Below, one piece after another: positions 42,760 to 52,234 of a DNA stretch of 64,000 nucleotides. How positions within the stretch are numbered: position 1 is the first letter of the stretch; each line of letters starts with the position of its first letter. The stretch is from Microbacterium aurugineum (lineage in GTDB: Bacteria; Actinomycetota; Actinomycetes; Actinomycetales; Microbacteriaceae). The position numbers were made by a program, and so were the translations under genes. The stretch spans positions 3,171,411 to 3,235,410 of the forward strand of contig NZ_CP078078.1 in NCBI RefSeq assembly GCF_023101205.1. The letters run 5' to 3'. The notes under the pieces are model-generated. The model did no database searches. It was not told the DNA's origin and was given only the letters and a program-made list of their open reading frames with translations.

Positions 42760-44339
42760 GACGCGTCGGACTCCGCGGGGAAGTACTTCCGCTGATACGC
42801 GCGCCACGTGATCGCCCAGCGCTCGGGGTCGTCCAGATCGTCGTGGTGCGTGTGGTGCACGGTCTGGTTGTGCGGGGCGGTGCGCACCACCTCGGGGGTC
42901 TCCCGTGCTTCGCGTGCGACCTCGGCGAGGGTCGCCGCATACTCGTCGAGCTCGGCGAGGGAGTACGACTCGGTGGGTTCGAGCGTGAACGGCTGGGGCA
43001 CCACGTAGGGGTGGTGGCTGGTCCAGTAGTGCATGCCGAAGTCGGTCATGCGCACACCGATCTCCTCGGATGAGATCCCGGTCTCCCGGGAGAGCTCCTC
43101 CCACGAGTAGCGCACCTGCTCGATCCGCCGACGCCCGGTCGCGTAGGGCGCGGAGGCTCCGGGAATCGCGAGCACCTTCGCCATCAGGTAGTTGTTGTTC
43201 AGCACGGCGGTCTCGGCGGCGGCCAGCAGGCCCTCGGCCCCGAGCGCCATGATCCACGAGTAGGCCTTCACGAGCGCGGGGATCACCCCGAAGAAGGGCC
43301 CGACCGCGCCGATCGACAGCTCGCCCGCCTCGGCCACCGCGAACGTCCCGTCATCCGCGCGCACCACTCGCGGTCCCGGCAGGAACGGGGCGAGCGCCGC
43401 GCTCACGGCGTTCGCGCCCGAGCCGGGGCCCCCGCTGCCGTGCGGAGTGCCGAACGTCTTGTGCAGGTTGAAATGGCACACGTCGAACCCGGCGTCGCGG
43501 GCACGCGTGATGCCGAGGATCCCGTTGGCGTTGGCCTGGTCGTAAGAGGCGAGGGCGCCCACGGCGTGCGCGGCGTCCACCCACTCGCGGATCGCCGGAT
43601 TGTAGATGCCGGTGTCTTCGGGGTTGGTGACCATGATGGCCGCGGTGCGCGGCGAGAGCGCTGCCTTCAGCGCATCGAGCGAGGGGTATCCCTCGGCGTC
43701 GGGATACACGGTGATGACCTCGTACCCGGCGGCCTTCGCGGCCGCCGCGTTCGAGGGGTGGCTGAAGATCGTGGTGATGACTTCGCGGCGCTGCTCGCCC
43801 TCTCCGCTCGCCTCGTGGAAAGCGCGGATCATCGCGATGTTCGCCCAGATCGCCGCCGATCCGCCCTGCGTGTGGAGGGAGACCTCGTCCATGCCGGAGA
43901 TCTCGGCGAGCATCCGCTCCAGCTGCCAGACGATCTCGAGCACGCCCTGCGCATCTGCCGGGTCCTGATGAGGGTGCATCGCGGTGAGCTGCGGCGTGTT
44001 CGCAAGTTGGTCGTTGATCTTCGGCGCGTACTTCATGGTGCACGTCCCCTGGCCGATGTCGACGTTGAAGTCGGCGCCGAGGTTCTCCTGCGACAGGCGC
44101 AGGTAGTGCTTGAGCACACGCATCTGGCCCATCTCGGGGAGCTTCGGCTTCGCGGCCCGACGCAGGGAGGACGGCAGCGCGGCGACCACATCCCCCACCG
44201 CCGCGCGCACGCCGGGCTCCACCTGTGAGACCAGCACACCGCGTTCGCCGGGAGTGGTCAGCTCGAAGATGATCGGCTCGTCCCAGCGAGCCTGTTGGAA
44301 GCGGCGCAGCGCGGGCTTGGGGGCGACGGGGAGGCTCAT
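42756..44339 (-). CDS. GcvPB-like PLP enzyme subunit, substrate unknown
   Basis: A 527-residue homologue of glycine dehydrogenase subunit 2. The PLP Lys is 294 in NLHKTFGTPHG, and GTCTMKYAPKIN is kept. Several usual glycine-enzyme motifs are changed: LQPAAGAHGE is LHTQGGSAAI, AHGTNPAS is SHPSNAAA, LTNPNTLG is VTNPEDTG, and YDGANLNA is YDQANANG. It should form a heterotetramer with the next gene product. No gcvT or gcvH accompanies it. Glycine decarboxylation is possible by annotation but doubtful by motif. Confidence 0.85.
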   Translation of the reverse strand: MSLPVAPKPALRRFQQARWDEPIIFELTTPGERGVLVSQVEPGVRAAVGDVVAALPSSLRRAAKPKLPEMGQMRVLKHYLRLSQENLGADFNVDIGQGTCTMKYAPKINDQLANTPQLTAMHPHQDPADAQGVLEIVWQLERMLAEISGMDEVSLHTQGGSAAIWANIAMIRAFHEASGEGEQRREVITTIFSHPSNAAAAKAAGYEVITVYPDAEGYPSLDALKAALSPRTAAIMVTNPEDTGIYNPAIREWVDAAHAVGALASYDQANANGILGITRARDAGFDVCHFNLHKTFGTPHGSGGPGSGANAVSAALAPFLPGPRVVRADDGTFAVAEAGELSIGAVGPFFGVIPALVKAYSWIMALGAEGLLAAAETAVLNNNYLMAKVLAIPGASAPYATGRRRIEQVRYSWEELSRETGISSEEIGVRMTDFGMHYWTSHHPYVVPQPFTLEPTESYSLAELDEYAATLAEVAREARETPEVVRTAPHNQTVHHTHHDDLDDPERWAITWRAYQRKYFPAESDAS

Positions 44340-45724
44340 CGGTTCTGCTCCTTCGCAGCGAGATCGGAGGCCGTGACGTCAGCGAGCGCGCCCGCCAGAG
44401 TGTCGATGTCGGCCTGGGAGGTGAGTTCGGTGACGCAGACGAGCAGGCGGTGCTCGCCCACGACCACGCCGGGTTCGATGCCGCGGGCGCGGAGCGTCGC
44501 GACGACCGCGTCCGCCGTGACCTCGCTGAACGTCACGGTGAATTCGCGGAGGTGCACGGCGTCGTCGTCGAGCGAGACGCCAGGAACCGCGGCGAGCGCC
44601 TGCTGGGCGTATCGGGTGCGGGCGAGCAGCACCTCGCCGAGCTCCGCCATGCCGGCGGGACCCATCAGCGCCAGGTAGACCCCGGCGGCGATGCCCCAGA
44701 GGGCGGCGGCCGTGCCGACCCATTCCTTCCCCTCCTCGCGATGCGCGAACGAGGTGCGGTCGTACGCGACGTCGCCGAAGCCGTACTCGCCGGGAACGTC
44801 GGTGGTCGCGAGCCCGAACAGTCGCGACGGCATCTCCATCACGAACCGCGGGTCGTCGTGGACGGCGATGAACCCGCCGTGGGCGCCGCCGAACCACTGG
44901 TGCAGGCCGAGGGACTGGATGTCACCGGTGACGATGTCCGCTCCCGAGACGGCGGGCGGGGCGAGGACGCCGTAGCCGATGGGGTCGGTGCCGACCACGA
45001 GCACGGCGCCCACCGCGTGCGCCGCGTCCGCGATGTCCTGCAGCGCGGCTTCCACGGCGCCGGTGGCGCTGGGCGTCTCGACCCAGACCGCGGCCACGTC
45101 ATCGCCCAGCGCGGCGCGGATCGCATCGACGTCGGCGGTGCCGCCGACGGTCGGCAGGTGCTCGAGCGTGAGGTGGGCACGGACGTAGTCGTGCACCTTC
45201 GCGAGCTTCGCAGGGAGCACATCGCTCACGACCAGCACCCGTCCGCGGCCGGTGAGGCGCCCCGACATGGTGAGGCCGGTCGCGGTCGCCTGGTAGCCGT
45301 CGTAGGTCGGCACGTTCACGACGTCCATCTCGAGCAGCTCGGCCATCAGCGACTGGTACTGGAACAGCGCCTGGAAGCGGCCGTGGTCCTCATAGGGCTC
45401 GCCCGCGTAGGCGGTCAGGAACTCGCTGCGTCCGATGACCTCGTCGACGACCGCCGGTACGTAGTGGTGGTAGGTGCCGGCGCCGAGGAAGCTCAGCCGC
45501 TCGTGCGTCGAGCGGTTCCTGGCGAGCAGTGCGCGCACGTGGCGGGCGAGGTCCTGTTCCGCGACGAACGGGGCGGGCAGATCGAGCGGCCGCCCGAGCC
45601 GGAGGCCGGCCGGGATGTCGGCGTAGAACTCGTCGACCGACGCGGCGCCCACGGCGGCGAGCATCGCCGCACGGGACTCGGGCGCGGTGTTGGGGATGTA
45701 CGGATGCACGAACGGGGCGGTCAT
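44336..45724 (-). CDS. GcvPA-like PLP enzyme subunit, substrate unknown
   Basis: A 462-residue homologue of glycine dehydrogenase subunit 1 (HPYIPNT start; SFLGAGTYHHYVPAVVDEVI). The usual TPYQPEISQG reads AGEPYEDHGR, NASMYDGATA reads NVPTYDGYQA, and the REKATSNICTN stretch reads EEGKEWVGTAA. These are near the active site of GcvP, so a different amino acid substrate is likely. It overlaps both neighbours by four bases, with GH42 upstream and GcvPB-like downstream. Confidence 0.85.
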   Translation of the reverse strand: MTAPFVHPYIPNTAPESRAAMLAAVGAASVDEFYADIPAGLRLGRPLDLPAPFVAEQDLARHVRALLARNRSTHERLSFLGAGTYHHYVPAVVDEVIGRSEFLTAYAGEPYEDHGRFQALFQYQSLMAELLEMDVVNVPTYDGYQATATGLTMSGRLTGRGRVLVVSDVLPAKLAKVHDYVRAHLTLEHLPTVGGTADVDAIRAALGDDVAAVWVETPSATGAVEAALQDIADAAHAVGAVLVVGTDPIGYGVLAPPAVSGADIVTGDIQSLGLHQWFGGAHGGFIAVHDDPRFVMEMPSRLFGLATTDVPGEYGFGDVAYDRTSFAHREEGKEWVGTAAALWGIAAGVYLALMGPAGMAELGEVLLARTRYAQQALAAVPGVSLDDDAVHLREFTVTFSEVTADAVVATLRARGIEPGVVVGEHRLLVCVTELTSQADIDTLAGALADVTASDLAAKEQNR

Positions 45725-47823
45725 GCGTCCTCCTTCACAGGGATCAGGGTGGCAAAGGGGATGGACTCGGCGCGGGGCGCGGCGAGCACGGCGACGCCGT
45801 ACCGATCGAGCTCCAGTCGGTCCGTATGACGCAGACCGGTGAGCAGGTCGACTCCCGGGGTCGGGATCTCGAACGTCACGGGTGCGCGTCCGTGGTTGAG
45901 GTAGAAGGTGTAGTCCGTGGTGTCGTCGGCGCGGGTGACCGCCTCGACCTCGACATCGGTGTGCTCCCTGGCGGGGACGCCGGCCGTGCGCAGCACGTCG
46001 CGGAACACCGGAAGCAGACCTGCGGCGTCGAACATCGCGCTGACGTACCAGGCGGATCCCCGGCCTTCCGCGCGATGGGTCACGGCGGGCAGACCGTCGA
46101 GCTCGCCACCGGCATAGCGGCCGCGCACCTCCACGTCGTCAGCCGTTTCGAGCCACTCGCTCCACGACGGCACCGTCAGGATCTCGCCGGCGTAGTCGAT
46201 GCTCTCGGTCAGCCCGTCGGCGATCGGCCACTGCTCGTCGACCTCGATGCCCAGAAGATCGCGCAGCGGCCCGGGTGCTCCGCCGTCGTGCACCTTCTCG
46301 GTCGCATCCACCACTCCCGAGAACGGTCCGACGACGAGGTGTCCTCCGCGCTCCACGAAGGAGCGCAACGCGTCGGCCTGCGGCTGTTCGACGATGTAGA
46401 GGTTCGGCACCACGATCACGTCGTACGCGTCGAACGGCCCCGTGGCGCGAACCGCATCCACCGGCTGGCCGAGGGTGTACAGCGCGCGGTGCCAGGCCCG
46501 GGCCTGCTGCGCCCACTGCAGTCTCTGCGAGGGCAGCGACTCCACGGCGCTGGTCCCCCACCACGAGTCCCAGTCCACGACCAGCGCCACGCGCGAGCGC
46601 ACCCGGGTGCCGCGCACCGGCTCGAGCCTCTTCAGTTCATTGCCCAGCTCCTTGGTCTCCCGGAAGCTGCGCGAGCGCTCCCCCCGGTGACCGAGCATCG
46701 AGGAGTGGAACTTCTCCTGGCCGTACTTGGCCTGGCGCCACTGGAAGAACATGACGGCATCCGAGCCGTGGGCGACCGCCTGCAGACTCTCGATGCGGAT
46801 CTTGCCCGGCGCCTTGGGCACGTTCACGTCGCGCCAGCTGGTCGCGCTCGCCGAGGATTCCAGCAGCAGCCAGGGCTGTCCGCCCTTGAGCGAGCGCATG
46901 AGGCCGTAGTTGAGGGCGGCTCCGACATGCGAGGTCGGGTCGGCGGGTTCCGGGTAGGCGTCGTCGGTCACGACATCTTCGATCGCGGCGAAGTCCCAGT
47001 AGTCCAGGTCGCGGAACATGCTCATGAAGTTCGTGGTGACCGCGATGTCGGGCGTGACCTCCCGCAGCACGTCGATCTCCACCTGGAACAGCTCCCGCAG
47101 GGCGTCGGACGAGAACCGCTCGAAGTCCAACAGCTGGGTCGGGTTGATCGGGCCCGGCGCCTTCTTCGGCGTCTCGATGTGCTCCCAGGAGGTGTAGCGC
47201 TGACCCCAGACGTTCACGCCCCAGGCCTCGTTCAGCCCGTCGAGGTCTCCATAGCGATCCTGCAGCCAGCGGCGGAAATGCCTGGCCGACTCGGGGCACC
47301 AGCAGCGTGAGGTGTGATCGCCGTACTCGTTCGAGATGTGCCACATCGCGAGGCCGGGGTGCTTCCCGTAGCGCTCCGCCATCGCGCGGGCCATGCGGGC
47401 GACGTTCTCACGCCAGATCGGCGACGAGGGGCAGTAGGTCTGACGGGAGCCGAACTCGAGCCGGTGCCCGTCGGAATCCCACGGCACCATCTCGGGATGG
47501 GCCCGCAGCAGCCAGGACGGCGGGGTCGCAGTGGCGGTGGCGAGGTCGATCGCGATGCCGGCGTCCCACAGCAGATCGAGGATGCGGTCGAGCCACGCCC
47601 AGTCGTAGACGCCGGGCTCGGGTTCGAGCTGAGGCCAGCTGAAGACCGGCAGGCTCACCATGTTCACGCCGGCCTCGCGCATGAGGCGGATGTCTTCGTG
47701 CCACGTCTCTTCCGACCACTGGTCGGGGTTGTAGTCGCCGCCGTACGCGAGGGCGTCGAGGCGGACGCGTCGGGCGGGCTGGTCGCCACCGGGTGCGGGC
47801 ACGAAGCCTCCTCTCTGAGTCAT
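45721..47823 (-). CDS. Beta-galactosidase, GH42 family
   Basis: About 700 residues in three parts: a TIM barrel from ALAYGGDYNPDQW to about residue 390, a glutamine-amidotransferase-like trimerisation domain, and a C-terminal beta domain. The acid/base Glu is in WHISNEYG and the nucleophile Glu in LLLESSASATSW. Three of the four zinc cysteines of GH42 are seen (TYCPSS; RCWCPES). No signal peptide, so it acts in the cytoplasm on imported galactosides or related glycosides. GTG at 47802 has AGAGGAGG four bases upstream and may be the true start rather than ATG 47823. First gene of the GntR-controlled operon. Confidence 0.93.
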   Translation of the reverse strand: MTQRGGFVPAPGGDQPARRVRLDALAYGGDYNPDQWSEETWHEDIRLMREAGVNMVSLPVFSWPQLEPEPGVYDWAWLDRILDLLWDAGIAIDLATATATPPSWLLRAHPEMVPWDSDGHRLEFGSRQTYCPSSPIWRENVARMARAMAERYGKHPGLAMWHISNEYGDHTSRCWCPESARHFRRWLQDRYGDLDGLNEAWGVNVWGQRYTSWEHIETPKKAPGPINPTQLLDFERFSSDALRELFQVEIDVLREVTPDIAVTTNFMSMFRDLDYWDFAAIEDVVTDDAYPEPADPTSHVGAALNYGLMRSLKGGQPWLLLESSASATSWRDVNVPKAPGKIRIESLQAVAHGSDAVMFFQWRQAKYGQEKFHSSMLGHRGERSRSFRETKELGNELKRLEPVRGTRVRSRVALVVDWDSWWGTSAVESLPSQRLQWAQQARAWHRALYTLGQPVDAVRATGPFDAYDVIVVPNLYIVEQPQADALRSFVERGGHLVVGPFSGVVDATEKVHDGGAPGPLRDLLGIEVDEQWPIADGLTESIDYAGEILTVPSWSEWLETADDVEVRGRYAGGELDGLPAVTHRAEGRGSAWYVSAMFDAAGLLPVFRDVLRTAGVPAREHTDVEVEAVTRADDTTDYTFYLNHGRAPVTFEIPTPGVDLLTGLRHTDRLELDRYGVAVLAAPRAESIPFATLIPVKEDA

Positions 47824-47868
47824 GACCGGCTGATCCGGCGGTGCACTGGTGCGAATCCGCGATCAGCT

Positions 47869-47885
47869 GTATTCTGTATACAACA
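47869..47885. promoter_or_regulatory. GntR operator in the lacZ-type/gntR intergenic region
   Basis: GTATTCTGTATACA (47869-47882) is identical to a 14-base stretch before the binding-protein gene at 53603-53616. The core TGTATACA is a palindrome of the type bound by GntR/FCD regulators. Confidence 0.75.
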
Positions 47886-47951
47886 CACTAGGACGTCGCC
47901 CGAGGCCCGTCAACCCATAGGCTGACGGGCAGGCGGCAGAAGAGGGGACGC

Positions 47952-48608
47952 ATGGCGATCGAACGCAAGAACCTGCGCTCGCAGGTTCGGCAGGAGTTGC
48001 TGACCCGTATGCGCGCCGGACTCGTGCAGCCCGGCGAAGGCATCAACGAGGTCCAGCTCGCCACCGAACTCGGCGTGAGCCGCACCCCCCTGCGTGAAGC
48101 GCTCATCGCCCTCGAGTCCGAGGGCCAGATCGAGAGCGAGAACGGCAAGGGCTTCCGCTTCGTCCCGCTCAGCGCGTCCGAGTTCCGCGACCTCGCGCCG
48201 GTCATGGCTGCACTCGAGAGCCTGGCGCTCGAGCTGAGCCCGCCCGAGGAACTGCGCGTGATCGGGATCCGACTCAAGGAGATGGCCGAAGCCTTCGCCG
48301 ACGAGCTCGTGGAGCACCAGCTGGTCATCACCAAGGACGACGAGTGGCACAGCGTGATGCTGTCCGCCTGCCCGAACACCCGGCTCCTGGCCGTGATCGA
48401 CAACGTGCGCAGTTCGTTCCACCGCTACGAGTCCCTGCTGGTCCCCGAAGACGTCAAGGTCGAACGCGTCGCCGCCGAGCACGCCGAGATCGCCCGCCAC
48501 CTCGCCGACGGCGACATCCCCGGCGCCGTCGACGCCCTCAAGCTCAACTGGATGCACGGCATGCAGCGCATCCTCGACAACGCCACGAGCTCGTACTTCA
48601 CCGCCTGA
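47952..48608 (+). CDS. GntR-family regulator (FCD type)
   Basis: A 218-residue regulator. The winged helix is VQLATELGVSRTPLREALIAL near residue 35, followed by an all-helical FCD effector domain with metal/ligand-type His residues (DEWHSVML; AEHAEIARHL). GAGGGG precedes the ATG. It is divergent from the GH42-led operon and matching operators lie before both arms of the regulon, so it probably represses both until a pathway compound binds. Confidence 0.92.
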   Translation: MAIERKNLRSQVRQELLTRMRAGLVQPGEGINEVQLATELGVSRTPLREALIALESEGQIESENGKGFRFVPLSASEFRDLAPVMAALESLALELSPPEELRVIGIRLKEMAEAFADELVEHQLVITKDDEWHSVMLSACPNTRLLAVIDNVRSSFHRYESLLVPEDVKVERVAAEHAEIARHLADGDIPGAVDALKLNWMHGMQRILDNATSSYFTA

Positions 48609-48617
48609 CGCCGCTCC

Positions 48618-48668
48618 GGTCGCACTTTCTGCCGGCAAAAGGGCCGAATAGCGGGAGAAAGCGCGACC
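48618..48668. repeat. Palindrome between convergent genes, terminator-like
   Basis: GGTCGCACTTTCTGCC pairs with GGGAGAAAGCGCGACC at the right with three mismatches. It lies between the gntR and GH63-like stop codons. It may be a bidirectional terminator or a single copy of another repeat family. Confidence 0.55.
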
Positions 48669-48688
48669 CGAACGGATGCTGCGCGTGC

Positions 48689-50329
48689 TCACCGCGAGAG
48701 CGTCACGGCGAGGTCGACGAACAGCGCGGCCGACCAGCCGAAGGCGGTCGTGGCCGTGCGGGCCTTCTTACCCGTGTGCGGATTGAAGTACTCGTGCGGG
48801 CCCCCGCCGTGGATCACCAGCGCCACGGTCTGCTCCCGCAGTTCCCGCGCTCTCTCCGGGTACCCGGATGCCTCCAGCCCCTCGGCGACGAGCATGCTCG
48901 TGTTCACCCAGACCGGTCCGCGCCACATGCGCTCGTCCGAGTAGTCGGGGTCGGAGGCCGCGACCGTGGGCAGCCCCCACGGGAGAGCGAAGCGTTCGGG
49001 GTCGTCGACGGCCGCCCGCAGCGTCTCGGCGACGGCAGGCGGCAACGTGCCCGTGAGCAGCGGCATCAGCCCCACGACCGTGTCGCTGAGCTGCGGCTCC
49101 CCACCGCCGAATGCGAGGAAGCGTCCCCGCTCGGGATCCCACATGCGCAGCAGCAGCTCCTGTGAGGTCTCGGCCCGCTGCTCGAAGCGCGACACGTCGG
49201 CCCCGGGCTCGTACCGGCGCAGGAGGTCGGCGATCTCGCGATCCTGTCGCACCAGATACGCCCCGAGGTCGGGTGCGGCGGTCGGCAGGGGGCCATCGAA
49301 GATCGGGCTGTCATCGAGGCCGGAGGAGTAGGGGTGCCCGTACTCCGGCATCCCGTCGTGGTCGAGGTCGCTGCCGGCGAACCACCAGTCCTGCGAGCGG
49401 ACGATCCGGGCCAGTTGCCGGCGCGCGTAGTCGGGCGCATCCTCGACGTCGAGCACCTTGCGCAGCGCCCAGGCGGCGAGCGGAGGCTTCGTCAGCGGCA
49501 CGGGTGCGCTCGGGTCGGCGATCTGCGACCCGGCACGGCGCAGGTTGGCGCGGTCGCTCTCGGGCAGATCGTCGCTGGTCGCCAGCACCCCGAGCTCGTG
49601 CACGACGTCGGGCAGCTGCCCGTCGGGCTGCGGGAACCGGAAGGCGATGTCGAGCTGCTCGCGAGCGAGCTCGGGGTCGCCGTGGCGCAGACCGACCGCG
49701 ATGAAGTACGCATCCCACTGCCAGAGACCGACGTAGCCGATCTTCGACGGCACGATGGCCCTGGCATCGCCCAGCGACGGCAGCTCGACGATGTTCGCCC
49801 CGAGCACCCACCAGCAGAAGGCGGCCATCTCCTGCAGATCGTCGCGCACGCGCGGGCACTTCGCGAACCACTCGGTCCAGATCGCCTCGGTCGCGGCCAG
49901 GGCAGCCGAGTGGTCGCCGTGCACGACCGCGACGGTGCGATCAGCGGCGACGTGCAGCCCGAGGCCCCGATCGAGCGGATGCTCCTCGAGGCCGCCGTCC
50001 GGACGCCGGAGCCGCACCCGCGATCCCGGAGCTCCGCCGAGGCTGAGTGTGGAGGGATCAGCGAAGGTCAGGGTCACCGCGCCGCCGCCGAAACTCACCC
50101 GCGCGGGATGCACGTCGGTCACCGGGAGCACCTCGCCCCCGGCACCGATCACGATCAGCGCATCGAGCACCCGGCACTCCGACAGCCGCCGCTCGTACTC
50201 CGAGGTGTGCACGCGCACGCCCTCGCCGTCGTCGGCGCGGAACACGAGCACGCGCGAGCGCGGGAGCGTGAAGGGAGCGGACACCAGGTCGAGGTGACGC
50301 CCGGCGAGGGCGGCGAGATCCGCCATCAT
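48689..50329 (-). CDS. GH63-like (MGH1-like) glycoside hydrolase
   Basis: A 546-residue protein. The N-terminal beta domain (about 1-160) is followed by an (alpha/alpha)6 barrel. YVGLWQWDAYFIAVGLRHGD carries the expected catalytic Asp, and RMWRGPVWVNTSMLVAEGL with a late Glu in GGGPHEYFNP are typical of GH63/mannosylglycerate-hydrolase-like enzymes. No signal peptide. It probably cleaves an alpha-glycoside after import. ATG 50329 overlaps the permease stop by four bases. Confidence 0.85.
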   Translation of the reverse strand: MMADLAALAGRHLDLVSAPFTLPRSRVLVFRADDGEGVRVHTSEYERRLSECRVLDALIVIGAGGEVLPVTDVHPARVSFGGGAVTLTFADPSTLSLGGAPGSRVRLRRPDGGLEEHPLDRGLGLHVAADRTVAVVHGDHSAALAATEAIWTEWFAKCPRVRDDLQEMAAFCWWVLGANIVELPSLGDARAIVPSKIGYVGLWQWDAYFIAVGLRHGDPELAREQLDIAFRFPQPDGQLPDVVHELGVLATSDDLPESDRANLRRAGSQIADPSAPVPLTKPPLAAWALRKVLDVEDAPDYARRQLARIVRSQDWWFAGSDLDHDGMPEYGHPYSSGLDDSPIFDGPLPTAAPDLGAYLVRQDREIADLLRRYEPGADVSRFEQRAETSQELLLRMWDPERGRFLAFGGGEPQLSDTVVGLMPLLTGTLPPAVAETLRAAVDDPERFALPWGLPTVAASDPDYSDERMWRGPVWVNTSMLVAEGLEASGYPERARELREQTVALVIHGGGPHEYFNPHTGKKARTATTAFGWSAALFVDLAVTLSR

Positions 50330-51273
50330 CGGCCCCCGAGTCCCGATGCGGCCATGCTGTTGAGGATCTTGCGCTGACCGATCACGAACACGATGAGCAT
50401 CGGTACGGTCGCGATCGCGGACGCCGCCATCACGAGCCCGTAGTTGATGGAGCCGAACTGCCCCTGGAACGAGGTCAGCAGCAGCGGGACCGTGAACAGG
50501 TCCGGCGTGTTCAACAGCACCAACGGGAACAGGAACGCGTTCCAGACGCTGAGGGCGGTGATGATGCTGAGCGCGGCGAGGCCGGGCTTCAGGTTCGGCA
50601 GCACGATGCTCCAGAAGATGCGCCAGCGCCCGGCGCCGTCCACCAGCGCGGCTTCCTCCAGCTCGCGCGGCAGAGCGAGGACGAACTGCCGCATCAGGAA
50701 TACGGCGAAGGGGTTCGCGATCATCCCGGGCACGATCAGTGCGAGATGCGAATCCACCCAGCCGAGCTGCGACATCAGGAGGTAGAAGGGGATGAGGGTG
50801 ACCTGCGCCGGGATCATCTGCGTCGCGAGGAACACGATGAAGATCACCTTGCTGCCCCGGAACCGGATACGGGCGAACGCGTACCCGGCCATCGACGCGG
50901 TGATCAGGGTGCCGACCACCACCAGCACGGCGATGTACGCACTGTTCAGGTAGGCCTGCCCGAACGGAACGGCGTTCCACGCGTTCACGTAGTTGTCGAC
51001 GGTCCAGGGGTTCGGCAGGAAATCCAGCGGGTTCTTCAACAGCTGCGGGAGGGTCTTGAACGACGTCAGCAGCATCCAGATGAACGGGAACACCATCGAG
51101 ATACCGCCGACCACGAGGAGCACGTGCAGCACGGTGGAGCCGAGACGTCGGCGGGCGCGTCCGGCCCCTGGTCCCCCTCGGCCCCGCTGCCGGTATCCGG
51201 GAGCGGTGAGGGCGACGGTCGAATCGGTCGCGGGGGCGGCGGGGTCGCTGAGGGGTGTGGTCTGGAGGGTCAT
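50326..51273 (-). CDS. Carbohydrate ABC transporter permease (MalG type)
   Basis: A 315-residue permease with an N-terminal soluble stretch of about 45 residues, six helices and EAA loop EEAALVDGAGRWRIFWSIVL. It overlaps the upstream permease by four bases. It forms the importer channel with that protein and delivers the substrate to the GH63-like and GH42 enzymes. Confidence 0.92.
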   Translation of the reverse strand: MTLQTTPLSDPAAPATDSTVALTAPGYRQRGRGGPGAGRARRRLGSTVLHVLLVVGGISMVFPFIWMLLTSFKTLPQLLKNPLDFLPNPWTVDNYVNAWNAVPFGQAYLNSAYIAVLVVVGTLITASMAGYAFARIRFRGSKVIFIVFLATQMIPAQVTLIPFYLLMSQLGWVDSHLALIVPGMIANPFAVFLMRQFVLALPRELEEAALVDGAGRWRIFWSIVLPNLKPGLAALSIITALSVWNAFLFPLVLLNTPDLFTVPLLLTSFQGQFGSINYGLVMAASAIATVPMLIVFVIGQRKILNSMAASGLGGR

Positions 51274-52232
51274 GCCGGGTCATCCTCGTAGTGGACGAAC
51301 TTCTTCTGCGCACCGAACTGGATCGCCGTGATGACGAGGGTGAGCACGAGCAGGATGATGCTGGCCGCACTGGATAGCCCGAACTCGAATCGCCCGAAGC
51401 CGAGGTCGAAGATGTGATAGACGATGGTGCGGGTCGCGTTGTCGGGTCCGCCGCCGGAGACCAGCACGTAGACCGTGTCGAAGGTCTGCAGCGACGAGAT
51501 GAACGCGATCACCGAGGAGAAGAACACGATCGGCGAGAGCAGCGGGAGCCGGATGCTGGTGAACAGCCGTACGGCACCGGCGCCGTCGATGCGGGCGGCT
51601 TCGATCACCGAGGGCGAGATGTTCTGCAGCCCGGCCAGGAAGATCACGACGTTCAGGCCCATCGACGACCAGATCGTCACGATGCAGACGGCGAGGAGCG
51701 CGAGCTTGGGATCCTGCAGCCAATCCGGGGGCGTGATTCCGAACACCTTCGAGATCGTGGTCGAGAGCAGGCCGTCCGCACGGAACATCTGCTGCCAGAT
51801 CATGGCGACGGCGACGGTCGAGGTGACCACCGGGGCGAAGAACAGGATCAGGTAGAGCGTGCGGGTCTTGAGCTTCTCGAGTGCGACGGCGACGATGACC
51901 GCGAGCGTGAGGCCGATCGGCACGGTGATGATCGCGATCAGCAGGGTGTTGATGATCGCACGGGCGAGCAGCGGATCCTGCAGCTGATCGGCGAAGTTCG
52001 CCAGCCCCACCCAGGTGAGCTCGCCCAGGCCGTCCCACTCGGCGAAGGCCAGCACCAGGCTGGCGGCGAACGGCAGCACGACGAACAGCGCCATGCCGAG
52101 CAGCTGCGGAGCGACGAAGACGTAGCCCCAGGCCCGATCCCGCCGACGCCAGGCGGCCTCCCGACGCAGGGGCGGGACGGATGCCGCAGGCGTGGCCTGC
52201 GGCATCCGTCCGTTCTCGGTGAGCGTGGTCAC
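51270..52232 (-). CDS. Carbohydrate ABC transporter permease (MalF type)
   Basis: A 320-residue permease with six helices and EAA loop IEAARIDGAGAVRLFTSIRL. The start is GTG at 52232, two bases after the binding-protein stop codon. No ATPase gene is in the operon. Confidence 0.92.
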   Translation of the reverse strand: MTTLTENGRMPQATPAASVPPLRREAAWRRRDRAWGYVFVAPQLLGMALFVVLPFAASLVLAFAEWDGLGELTWVGLANFADQLQDPLLARAIINTLLIAIITVPIGLTLAVIVAVALEKLKTRTLYLILFFAPVVTSTVAVAMIWQQMFRADGLLSTTISKVFGITPPDWLQDPKLALLAVCIVTIWSSMGLNVVIFLAGLQNISPSVIEAARIDGAGAVRLFTSIRLPLLSPIVFFSSVIAFISSLQTFDTVYVLVSGGGPDNATRTIVYHIFDLGFGRFEFGLSSAASIILLVLTLVITAIQFGAQKKFVHYEDDPA

Positions 52233-52234
52233 TC

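Noticed and set aside
42756..45724. Plain annotation as glycine cleavage system P protein
   Set aside because: Several active-site motifs differ in both subunits and neither T nor H protein genes are near; only homology is claimed.
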